Below are positions 22,363-31,879 of a DNA stretch of 58,003 nt, piece after piece. The notes beneath the pieces were generated by a model, which worked only from the letters and a program-made list of their open reading frames with translations, made no database searches and was not told the DNA's origin. Position numbers and translations under genes: made by a program. The stretch is from Gyrodactylus bullatarudis (Eukaryota; Platyhelminthes; Monogenea; Gyrodactylidea; Gyrodactylidae), in contig SSNU01000004.1 of the NCBI GenBank assembly GCA_012064415.1, forward strand, positions 31,719 to 89,721. The letters are read 5' to 3'. The first letter of the stretch is position 1. Every line of letters starts with the position of its first letter.

Positions 22363-23429
22363 AATTCCCAAGAGACTTTGCAATTGAGTTTTATTCTGCC
22401 TAAATTTTTGATCTTCATGACTTTGCTAGGGTCAGAGGATACTTCGCCATTCGCAATGATATAGCCCATGAATTGAATCTTTTGAGAACACTTTTGCAAC
22501 TTCTGGGGGTTAATTCTGAAATCATACTTCTTTAACCTTTCACAAACCATACCGTATACCTCATCATGCTCAGCTATCGATCTTCCACCAATTATGATAT
22601 CGTCCTGAAATACCGCCATGTATGGGATCCCAGCCAGTGCTCTATTCATAGCCTCTTGAAAAATTCTTGGGGCAGATGACAACCCAAACTGCAATTTGGT
22701 AAATTAAAAGTATCCCAGATGTGTGGATATACAGGTCAGATATTGAGATTCGTCTAAGTTGATTTGATGATAGGCGTCCGAAAGATCCAACACTGAGTAG
22801 TACTTACAACCAGCAACTTTGGACAACAAATCCTCCATTCTGGGGGTAGGGTAGGTTCCCGGATCAATAAATAGATTAGCTGTCTTATGATATCCACTCG
22901 TTAATCTGATCTCCCCATTCTTTTTGTGCGCAATGGACAAAGGCGCAGCCATGACCGGGTTCTCTACGGGTACAATGATTCCTTTCGAAAGCCACTCCTT
23001 TAAAATGAGTTCAACCTTAGGCATGAGTGATACCGGTACATTCTTGTGGTGAAAAATTAGCTTTCTTTTGTCGATTGGATGGGCTAGCGGTAGGCTGGCA
23101 ACAAAGATGTCGTCCATTATTCTCACATGATTGACGTCTACAATTGAAAGTGATATAACCAGGGCTTCACACGTTTCCCGGTTGAGTATGAACTTATTCA
23201 AATCCGAGACCAAAAAGGAGCGGGTGCACACTAAATCTTTGTGCTTTATCTTCACATCTCTGACAATGGTGTCAACAGTGATCATTGCCCCATTCACCGC
23301 ACCGACTTGAATCGCTGGCTTTATAACCTCCACACTCAATTTGTTCATTTGAGCAAACCATCTAGGGAAAAGATTGACTGCACTACCACTGTCCACAAGA
23401 AAGTTAGTGGTCACCTTGTGACTGATAAA
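22363..23429 (-). pseudogene. Ty3/gypsy protease and reverse transcriptase (5' half of pol)
   Basis: The minus-strand frame 23414-22704 starts with the aspartic protease motif LVDSGSAVNLFP. It continues into RT blocks AAPLSIAHKKNGEIRL and YYSVLDLSDAYHQINLD. After a frameshift near 22700 the frame 22694-22356 gives FGLSSAPRIFQEAMNRAL, the catalytic box FQDDIIIGG (FxDD rather than the usual YxDD), and IQFMGYIIANG. The RT is cut at the thumb where PLE1 has inserted; the continuation (QYYGMLCGGYSQ, RNase H, integrase) is on the + strand from 26390. This element would copy itself by tRNA-primed reverse transcription; as it stands it is disabled. Confidence 0.85.
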
Positions 23430-24232
23430 TTAAATCTCAACATATTTCAATGAACAGACAAAAGAGTACAAAGCATTGTGTTTTATTGATAATTCCGCCA
23501 TATTACTTTCCACCATTACACCATCAAACTCATTCACCTGGACCTTAGGGCATTGACTGGCATAGTGACTCCTCTTTTTGCATTGGTGACAGGTGATGTA
23601 CTTCTTGATGCGTTCGGGATGATATTCCTTTTTCTTGCATGTGAGACAAAAGGGGTTTTTACGCGAGTACCTAGTTTTAGACGGCATATCATTGACCTGC
23701 GGATGGTCCTCAGGTTTGTGTCTGAGAGCCTGAGACACCTCATTGTCTATCTTTTTCTCTAGTGCTTCGACCTTCTTAATAACCACCAAGAGAGATGCTT
23801 CTTCATCCATTTTCGTGATTCTCGAAATGATTTTATGGTTGTCAAGGCCTCTCATGATCTGCACCGCAACCATTTCATCATCCAATTTCGCAATTAGTGC
23901 CGCTTCTTTTAGTTTATTCACAAATTGCCCATTCTGCTTTATATCAAAGAAGGAAGATTTCGCAGCCCAGATGAACGGAGTGGGCCAGATATAACCTTTG
24001 CTTCCACAAAGTCATTCCACTTAACATCCAGAAAGTCCTAATCCGTAGGGTATACCGCCCTTACTTTACATGCAGAGGATGAATCTAACATGGAGCAAAA
24101 CTTATTGATTTTTGATTCATCCTTGATGACCTTCGCATCTCTAAACATACAGCTAACCGTCCAGATGAAGTGGTCAAATTCCATGATAGATTCAGGTATG
24201 ATCAAGGTTCTATTTAAGTTCCATGTCGCCAT
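23430..24232 (-). pseudogene. Ty3/gypsy Gag with CCHC zinc knuckle
   Basis: The ATG lies at 24232-24230, overlapping the LTR end and the primer-binding site. The first frame stops at 24038 and Gag resumes at 23921. The C-terminal half has the nucleocapsid knuckle CHQCKKRSHYASQC (C-x2-C-x4-H-x4-C), preceded by a second Cys pair CLTC. Protease follows in pol. The frame break means no complete Gag from this copy. Confidence 0.75.
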
Positions 24233-24381
24233 GTTAAAGTGGAACACAACAAGGGACAAACAATGTGGGATGGTTACATACAAGTTATATTTCAAAAAGA
24301 GTGTATACTATTAATCTTATATAAACCAATATACATATTTCTTAACTATCATTTGTTTTAATCATCTTGCCCACTAAATCA
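24232..24381 (-). repeat. 5' LTR of gypsy element (150 bp), inverted
   Basis: The minus strand begins TGATTTAG (24381) and ends TTTAACA (24232), followed by TGGCGACATGG as primer-binding site. It differs from the LTR at 28142-28291 at only three positions by eye (about 2%). The five bases outside it, GAAGC (minus, 24386-24382), equal those outside the other LTR (28292-28296), so the two are the ends of one insertion that now face each other in opposite orientation. Confidence 0.9.
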
Positions 24382-24386
24382 GCTTC

Positions 24387-25060
24387 AGTAATTCCTTATG
24401 AATCAATCTAAAAATTCTCTGAGTTTTAAATACAATTTTCAATTGTATGTTATTATAATGTTGATTGATGAGATCATTAAACCTTCTTCTAATGTCATTA
24501 CTGAACCCATCACCTTTGAAGTTGAGCTTCATAAAAATAGTTTGTTTTTCCAATTCATCTGTTTCGACAACCTCATTTCTATCCATAGATACATTCATGA
24601 ATTTGTCAACAAATTTACCGAGATAACCATTTTCCTTCAGACTTAACTTTACGTTCTCTATTTCGTTAGACCATTCCTCAGAGCTTGCTATCTTTCTTAT
24701 CCTCTTACTTAGAGCAATTACTAAGCCAACTTTATGAGAGATAGGACTGAAACTGGCATAATGTAGATACTTCCCGGTGTCAGTCTTCTTCTTATAAATA
24801 TTTCTCAGAATTGATCCATCTTCTCTTCTAGTCAATTTGACATCTAAGAAACTCAAGATACCATCAAATTCTCTTTCCATAGTAAAAACTATATTCGGAT
24901 GAAAGAAATTCATCTTGGAGAAAAAATCATCTACTGATACGTTAGGTTTCATTAAAATAAAAGTGTCATCAACATATCGATGATTAAAGTTATCACCATA
25001 TGCAATCATTGTTTTTTGAATGTAAAAGGGGTCTATAGTTTATCACACATTAATGCATTG
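24387..25060 (-). pseudogene. PLE2 reverse transcriptase (C-terminal half)
   Basis: The minus frame 25009-24374 includes the RT active site HRYVDDTFILM. It continues with SFLDVKLTRREDG, KTDTGKYLHYASFSP (Penelope-type HY.S.TP-like block) and a long helical linker up to FKTQRIFRLIHKELLKL. It is cut there by the gypsy 5' LTR. The GIY-YIG part lies at 28297 on the other side of the gypsy. Upstream of YVDD only a decayed AMTP stretch remains, so the 5' half is missing. Confidence 0.8.
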
Positions 25061-25240
25061 GGAGTCATAGCCATGAAGTAATATGTATTCAAGGATAGAT
25101 TTATTCGTAATTAGGATGGGCAGGGGAATCAGAATTCTGAATTTCGATTGAAATGATTTTTAACCTTCGTTTTATCTATCAAAACTAGGTGACATTTTGT
25201 TTGGCCATAAATAAGTTATTTTTCATTATTTCGAGCCAAA

Positions 25241-25378
25241 ATTTCAGCATTGGCTTATTATTTTTATCCTCTATTGTCTAGCCAATTTTTATTCAATATG
25301 CTTCAGCCAAACAAAGTCAATTTATTTTTGTTTAATCATCATGAAATTAGCATCATTCGATACAGAATAAAAAGTTAT
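25241..25378 (+). repeat. Right copy of perfect 138-bp inverted duplication
   Basis: The exact reverse complement of 21587-21724. Together they bracket 21725-25240, the segment whose contents (PLE1 N-terminus, gypsy RT-protease-Gag-LTR, PLE2 RT) are reversed relative to the right-hand halves of the same three elements. Confidence 0.85.
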
Positions 25379-26378
25379 TTAGTGAAGTGGTTAAGCAACA
25401 AGTTGATGCCGTTAAGAAATCAGTTATGCTCATATTCCGTTCCCAATGCAATGAAAGCCGTCGAGAAAATTAGACAAGTCAATTTCCAAGAATGCAATAT
25501 GGTCTCCTTTGATGTGTCTTCCCTATTCACCAATGTTCCTCTAAGAGAAAAGGTAGAGTTTATTAAGAACCAAATGTCTAATTTTCCATCTCTTTGCAGA
25601 ATCCCATCTGATATTATATGCGACTTAATATTTATGAAGGTGAAAAATATTGACTTCAAGTTCGGAGGTATGTACTACAAGCAGATAGATGGCATGGCGA
25701 TGGAAAGTCCAATTGGTCCTCTGATAGCTGACATTTTTCTAGCTTCTCTTGAACACAATTCAATGAAACCCATAATCGACAATGCCCGCCTTTACATCAG
25801 GTACCTAGATGATACGTTTATTGTGGTCAACGATGAATGCGACATAGAAAATTTTTCCAAAGATCTAAATAGCATTCACGAGGATATGAAGTTCACTCAT
25901 GAGTGTGAGAACAATGAAACTCTAAGTTTTCTACAACTAGAAGTCATTCGGGAAGGATCAGTTGCCAAAACTAAAATATATCGGAAGAAGAATGCTCCCT
26001 CACAGTTCCTTCCTTTTTATAGTTTTTCCCCTAAAGAGCACAAGAAAGGTGTTGTAAGAAATGAATACCTGAATATTGAGAAGTTGGCTGTAGCCAATAA
26101 TCACCATACACAAGTGCAGAGTTCAGTCACAGCAACTAGCATAGAGTTGGCAAAATGTGAAAAACCTGAGAAGTCAACAGTAATTGATAATCAAATTATG
26201 AGCCAACCCGCTATTAGCACAAGAGTAGACAACCCGTCAATTAAGCGGAAACGTAAGAGAAATAGTGGTCAGTTGCTAATCGATGGATTCTTGAAAGGCC
26301 CTAATCTAATGAAGAGACAAAAGTAATGAGTCCATGGATACAGGAAGAGCTGTGCTCCCGTCCACCCCTAAGGGATTT
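25379..26378 (+). pseudogene. PLE1 reverse transcriptase and PIP-like tail (non-inverted half)
   Basis: Within the open frame 25250-26326 the PLE part starts at VKWLSNKLMPL. It has the RT blocks NMVSFDVSSLFTNVPL (first catalytic Asp), YYKQIDGMAMESPIGP and RLYIRYLDDTFIVV (YLDD), then FLQLEVIRE and FYSFSPKEHKKG. No GIY-YIG endonuclease follows. Instead a tail (from RNEYLNIEKL) leads to EKSTVIDNQIMSQ, the basic KRKRKR, and GQLLIDGFLK at the end. The 3' end of the element is at about 26378, just before the gypsy target duplication. The catalytic residues are intact in this half, but the N-terminal half has been inverted away. Confidence 0.75.
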
Positions 26379-26389
26379 CTCTTGTGAAT

Positions 26390-28141
26390 GTTACAGTACT
26401 ATGGAATGTTGTGTGGTGGATATTCTCAAACTTTTAGCAAGATTTTTAGTCTGTTACAGAAGGATGTGGAATGGCGTTGGTCGGATGAATATACAAAGGC
26501 TCTGGAGACGGTATTAACCAAAATTGCTGAAGATAGTGTTATGATTTATGACCCCAGCCGGACACTTTATTTAAGCACAGATGCATCGGCCGAGGGCTTG
26601 GGAGCAGTTATTTCGTATGATGCGAAGATGAAGCAGGTGGTACACTATGCGAGCAGACTGCTCAAACCAGCAAAAAAGAAATATTCGAATTTAGAGCATG
26701 AAGCCTTAGCAATTGTGTATGGGGTGAGGAAGTTTTACAGATATCTGATTGGTAACAAGTTTATAATACAAACAGACCCCTCCCCACTTCAGTATATATT
26801 TATGGATCATACGGAGAACAGAAGAGTATCCTCCAGAGTTGATGGTTGGAGACAATGGCTCTCCCTTTTTAATTATGAAATCAGATATAGAGAAGGTGAA
26901 CGTATGTCACTTCCTGATGCTTTATCCAGAGTGGGAGTAAAAGATGAAGTTTATGAGACCAATGATGATTATTTTGTAGTTCCACAGGTCAATGTTGTGT
27001 ATCCTGATACTTCTCACGAAATGATGTTATGTACAATCCGGGAAGCTGATGACCCTACGTATCAACTACTGGTTAAGAAAATTGGTCTAAAGTGGAAAGG
27101 TAATATTAAGATGCTGGCTGAACATACTCAATTGAAAGAGGATCTGTATGTTGATGATGGAGTTGTCTACCTTGGAGACAGAGTGGTGATCCCGAAGCCG
27201 GTTAGAATGCAAGTGCTGGACGCCCTACACAATAATCATCCGGGACGGGATGCGATGTACGGTTTGGCAAAGAAGTACTGCTGGTTACCCGGTATGTACA
27301 ATGATGTGAACAAGTGGGTGAACAGCTGTTTAACGTGTCAAAGGAATCGCAGACGTCACCTAAACACGAACTTGGGAACTTGGGTGGAAGTTGATGTGTG
27401 TATGGAGCGAGTGCATGTAGATGTTGCTCATGTGGCAGATCGGTACTAGTTTTTATTGATGCATTCTCCAAATGGGTACAGATGAAGACCTTATCGTCAC
27501 TGTCAGCAGCTCATTCGATGGAAGCACTGCATGAAATCTTCCAGCTGGTAGGATATCCCAAAGTACTAGTTTCGGATAATGGCACGAACTTTGTGGCCGC
27601 TCAAATGCTGAGGCCAAAAACATTCAGCTGTTTCAAACCCCACCAGGTCATCACCAGTCCAATGGCATAGTGGAGTCGCTCATCCGAGATCTTCGAATGT
27701 TCCTTGCGAAGACAACTATAGCAGATGTGAGAAAGGTAATCAATGAATTCGTTGCCCATCGAAACTCGCCTAACTCAAAAGGAGTTGTAATTAATGAAGT
27801 TCTCTTTGCCTTCAGACCCAAAACTGAAATGAAGCTCTTATTGACGGATCGTAGAGATGTAGTGAACCAGAAGTCAGCTCTGATTTTTGTGGAAGGGAAA
27901 GGATGGACAGGTCCCACTATGGTCACTAAAAATTCGCAGCATACCTGGCGTGACGAGACCGGAAGAATGGTTCATGACGCTAATGTGATACCCGCTCAAC
28001 AAGGCACTACTATACCCTCCCCTACTCTCGTAATGATCACCGGGACTCAGGTGAAGAGAATGGCAAGTCCACCAAACCAGCAAGAGTCAGGAAACCAATT
28101 AACCGCCTTATTGAGACCTGCTCGACAACTTTCGGAGGGGA
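26390..28141 (+). pseudogene. Ty3/gypsy RNase H and integrase (3' half of pol)
   Basis: The frame 26388-27449 starts within the RT thumb (QYYGMLCGGYSQTFSKIF). RNase H follows, with LSTDASAEGLGAV, SNLEHEALAIVYGVRKF and IQTDPSPLQYIF. The integrase zinc domain is next (ALHNNHPGRDAMYGLAKKYC ... SCLTCQ). After a stop and frame shift near 27440 the core continues: VFIDAFSKW, VLVSDNGTNF (Asp) and, after another break near 27660, NGIVESLIRDLRMF (Glu). The reading ends at 28149 after a Pro/Thr-rich tail. A purine-rich tract (GGAGGGGA) precedes the LTR. At least two frame breaks inactivate it. Confidence 0.85.
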
Positions 28142-28291
28142 TGATTTAGTTGGCAAGATGATTAAAACAAATGATAGTTAAGAAATATGTATATTAGTTT
28201 ATATAAGATTAATAGTATACACTCTTTTTGAAATATAACTTGTATGTAACCATCCCACATTGTTTGTCACTTGTTGTGTTCCACTTTAACA
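28142..28291 (+). repeat. 3' LTR of gypsy element (150 bp)
   Basis: It runs from TGATTTAG to TTTAACA, the partner of 24232-24381. GAAGC at 28292-28296 is the 5-bp target-site duplication. Only three differences from the other LTR suggest a fairly recent insertion. Confidence 0.9.
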
Positions 28292-28296
28292 GAAGC

Positions 28297-28602
28297 CAGA
28301 GGAGAAAACTATTAGTTTACAAATTCCAATGTGATTGTGGAACCTCATATATAGGTAGAACGATTAGAAAATTATCTACACGAGTGGAGGATCATCGGAA
28401 GAAGGATACTGCGGTTACAAGGCATCTTAGACTAGAAGATCATACAGCTTCAATTTCTAATTTTTCCGTTTTATACAATAACCCTAATGACGACAGCATA
28501 GATGCATGGGTGAAAGAAAAATTTCTTATTAACCTATATAAACCTAATCTATGTGTTCAAAAGAATTATTCCTATAATCTTCAATTACCTTGGCCAATGT
28601 GA
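28297..28602 (+). pseudogene. PLE2 GIY-YIG endonuclease domain and stop
   Basis: The frame reads KLLVYKFQCDCGTSYIGRT, KLSTRVEDHRKK, and AWVKEKFLINLYKPNLCVQK. This is the GIY-YIG nuclease fold used by Penelope-like elements for target cleavage: CxC before SYIG, the conserved Arg/His helix, and the catalytic Glu in KEKFLI. It is separated from its RT (24387-25060, minus) by the gypsy insertion and the inversion. Stop at 28600-28602. A ~140-nt 3' UTR, shared with copies at 33485 and 39995, leads to the hairpin at 28744-28788. Confidence 0.85.
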
Positions 28603-28743
28603 GCTTTTTCACTTTTCTCTCCACTGTTAGTATTTATTGGATGTTTTTTCAGCTTGAATTTTATTCTTATTTTCTTTGACTTTACTATTTCTTTCATGAG
28701 TTGTGAAATATTATCTTGAATGAACTTTTAACTAATATCATTT

Positions 28744-28788
28744 TTGAAGAATTACCACTGATGATGCTTCAAGAAATGTACATTTGGT
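28744..28788 (+). ncRNA. PLE2 3'-end RNA hairpin with hammerhead-like core
   Basis: TTGAAG (28744-28749) pairs with CTTCAA (28767-28772) around a 17-nt loop containing CTGATGA (28758-28764). GAAA follows at once (28773-28776), then the palindrome TGTACA, TT, and TGGT. An alternative fold pairs ACCA (28754-28757) with TGGT (28785-28788) as hammerhead stem I, with the order CUGAUGA-N8-GAAA-stem III-UH kept; stem II would then be very weak. Penelope-like elements are known to carry minimal hammerhead ribozymes in their terminal repeats. The two folds exclude each other. Confidence 0.6.
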
Positions 28789-28821
28789 TTTAATATATCT
28801 TCTTTTAATTTTCTAAACAAA

Positions 28822-30682
28822 GATTAAAAAGAAGTGGGCCTATAGTAGAACCCTGGGGGACACCAGAGTTTATTTTTATTAAATTACTTGTGGCGGAGTT
28901 TAAGGCAACATATTGGATTCTTTTGGAGAAAAAATACATGGTTAAGTTTATGATATAAGGGTTGATATTTAATAACATAAGTTTATTTTTAATATATGAG
29001 AATTTGAGTTTGTCAAACGCTTTCGAAATATCCAGGTAATGAATAATTAGATAAGATTTGGCTTTTAAGAGTGTGAGAGTTAAGACAGTCAAGCATGTTA
29101 CTTGAGGTATTTTTACCTGGAAAGAAACCATGTTGGGATTTATCTGGAAAGTCTAAAGGTAGAGATCTTTTGATTTCTGAAGCTAAAAATCGATCTATAA
29201 TGGCAAGAAAGACATTCAGACATGATATGGGCCTTAAATGGGAGAAATCAGCATAATTTTTTAGTTTGGGAATAGGGGTTATTTTAATAATGAGCCTATC
29301 TTCGGGAAGAAAGCATTTGGATATGCAACGGTTGAGATAATAGCATATATGAACTTTAAATGACTGAGAGAGGGAGTATAACAAATTAAATGAATTTTAA
29401 CGAGTGTCGATTCTTTTGGGATTCTCGCAGTTTTCAATAAGTAAGTTTAGATCCGATACCGAGATGAAAGGGGAGAATGTTGAAATAAAATTTGTAGATT
29501 CAAATTCACTAAACGAGTGTTCAAAATAACGATTGATTTCACTACAAAAGTCAAGGTCAGTCAAATTAGTGAAGTTTTTTGTGGACGATTTTTTATTAAT
29601 GTTCAATAATTTTCGAAATTTCGACCAACCTCTTTGTGGGTTGGAATGAAGATCCGAGGCAACACTGACTTCAAACGCCTGTGAAGCAATAAATTCGAAA
29701 TTCGTTGAATTCTTGAAGAATTTTTGAGAGTTAAGAGTTAATCGTGTAGATTCATTGATAATAGAGTAAAACAAATCAAGGTTGAATGAGTTATTTTTAA
29801 ACATGATAGATTCGAAGGATTGAACAAGATCGTAACATTTTTTTAAATCAACAGTTTTTGTTTCTTTTAAATAAAATAGAGATTGATTAGACATAGAAAA
29901 ATTAAAAAAAACAATGTTATGATCAGTAAAAGGAACTCATCGGGAATTAGCTTTATAAAATACATTAGAGAAAACGAGATCAAGAATGTTATTTTTCCTT
30001 GTGGGCTTGGAAACAATTTGATCCATATTGGTTTTGAGCAAAATATCATCGTAAGACGGAGGAATTAAAGGGCGGCTGTTATTACAGGGAAAATTAAAAT
30101 CACCCAAAATGGTTAATTTTTTATCTTGGGAGTCTACTTCAGTCTATGTTTTAGTACTAAATCATCAGGTACATAATATTTACTTGAAATAGGGGGTCTG
30201 TACAACAGTATGAGTTTTTGGTGAGCTTCATCTAAAATTACAGATATAGTAATATATTGAAAGGGTAAACAAACAGAGTTACCAGAGATAATTTTTATTG
30301 AAGAATGAATAAAGATACCAACACCACCACCAAAAGAATTCAATCTATCAGCCCTGAGGAAAGAATAACCAGAAATATTGAGAATAGAATTGGAAATATC
30401 AGGTTTCAGCCAGGTTTCAGTGATAAAGAATATTGATGGTCTATAATTTAGTATAATATTTTTAATATTAATTAGTGTATTTTTGGATAGTAAAGATCTA
30501 GTATTAAGGAAGAAGAGACCAGAGTGACTAATGCAAAAACTTAGCAGACTCACAGATTTGAGGGTCGTATTTAGTTGAATCATCAAAATCAACATTCGAA
30601 TCATCGTGTCCAGATCCATGTTTTGCCCGTTCATTTGGAGGAGGTAGATTTTAAGGTATTGTGGATACGTTTTCTTTGTCAT
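28822..30682 (-). pseudogene. LINE ORF2: endonuclease and reverse transcriptase, broken
   Basis: The first frame (30682-30134) has the APE endonuclease signature: LFFLNTRSLLSKN, SIFFITETWLKPD, FGGGVGIFIHSS. The middle frame (29894-29397) is the inter-domain region, ending PKRIDTR. The RT is in two overlapping frames: IIKITPIPKLKN, LRPISCLNVF and SQHGFFPGKNTSSNMLD (29384-29013), then LDISKAFDKLKF and NSGVPQGSTIGPLLFN (29131-28822). Frame breaks near 30140, 29870 and 29100 and the missing catalytic YADD make it dead. Such proteins nick target DNA and prime reverse transcription from it. Confidence 0.8.
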
Positions 30683-31058
30683 CAGATGGAGATTGACAAG
30701 GGTTAATTGGTCTCGAGTTGAAAAAATTCAAAATGGATGACTGAGATAGGCAGTAAAGACTAGATTTTGTGTTGAGTTTCTTATTGACTAGTTGCGGAGA
30801 GCCAGGTGATACAGAAGAGAATACTGGTCTTTTTTAGAAGATATTTCAATAATATTTCCGGACGTTGTATTGTGAACAGTCGGTAATTTAACTACAATAG
30901 ATTGGGATTCAGAAAATGATATATTTGATGGATTAGTATTATTGATTACTAGAGTTGAGTGTGATGATCCTTAGTTGAAGCTCGAGTTTTTCTAAGCGTT
31001 TTCTTTTTAAGTTTTAGTTCACGACAGGAAAATAAGCGTTTAGATTTACAAATAGAAA

Positions 31059-31587
31059 TTAACTGCTGATAATTGAATTTGATGGATTCCTTTTGAATAC
31101 AACTCGAACGAATATAGATCCAAATTCATCTTTGTTTTTAAAACATTTGTATGTAAAAGATCCGATTGAATAAATCATGGATTTAACGATTGTGACCTCT
31201 GACAACCAAACTTTTTGAATGAGCTTTGTTCGTTGGTTTGAAATGAGAAGATGAATCATTGTGAAATTTGATTGGAGGAGCAAGAGAAATAAGAGTAGGT
31301 GGAGGACTAACATTATTTAGTGGAGCTGAGAGAGTGACAGAATTAATTACATGTTGTAAACTGTGGGGAATAACACAAGGAGGTAGAACAGATGTATTAT
31401 AATAGTTATTCATCGAGCTTTTGGTGTATGCAAGTTCACGTTTAAGCATAATAATTTCATTTATGAAGAATTTCATTTGTACATCTTTTTCATGCAGGAT
31501 ATTAGTGATTACATTGAGTTTTTGATTAAAAAAATTATATAATTTTCCGAATTCACGAGAGAGTTCAAATTTCGCGGGTGAGTCCAT
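31059..31587 (-). pseudogene. LINE ORF1
   Basis: The frame 31587-31183 (134 codons) starts MDSPAKFELSREFGKLYNFF. It has a likely coiled coil (VITNILHEKDVQMKFFINEI) and a proline-rich middle (SAPLNNVSPPPTLISLAPP). After a frameshift near 31200 the C-terminal part continues as KVWLSEVTIVKSMIYSIGSF and FVRVVFKR in the frame 31313-31059. Position upstream of ORF2 and the coiled-coil-plus-basic layout fit an ORF1 nucleic-acid chaperone. The sequence is not otherwise recognised. Confidence 0.5.
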
Positions 31588-31879
31588 GGATTCAAATAAA
31601 ACGAGTGCATAATTTGAATAATAAAGTTTCCTGGGTTATAAACTGGAGCTCAATTGGATATAATTTTTTGTATTTTAAAGCTTTTTTCGATAGTAGAACT
31701 CTCTGCTTAAGCATGCTAAGGATTAACAGCATTCAACCAAATTAATCATAGAAAATTAAAATTACGTGAACGAATCTGATTGGTCAATGCCTCATACTAT
31801 ATGTTTGACTTAGACGAAATTTTCCAAAATCGTCCATCGATATGATATATTTAATCTTCAAGTATTTTAATATTATCCC

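Larger units (their letters stand above)
28822..31640 (-). mobile_element. CR1/Jockey-type LINE, 3'-truncated
   Basis: ORF1, an APE-type endonuclease and an RT follow each other on the minus strand from about 31640 leftwards. The RT stops after the GVPQGSTIGPLLFN block at 28822, before the YADD box, where PLE2 3' sequence begins. LINE insertions are normally truncated at the 5' end, so loss of the 3' end points to later disruption, most simply by the PLE2 insertion. No 3' remainder was found to the left. Confidence 0.75.

Noticed and set aside
28744..28788. Box C/D snoRNA or kink-turn reading of CTGATGA
   Set aside because: No matching D box at the required place, and the base after CTGA varies, which breaks box C.
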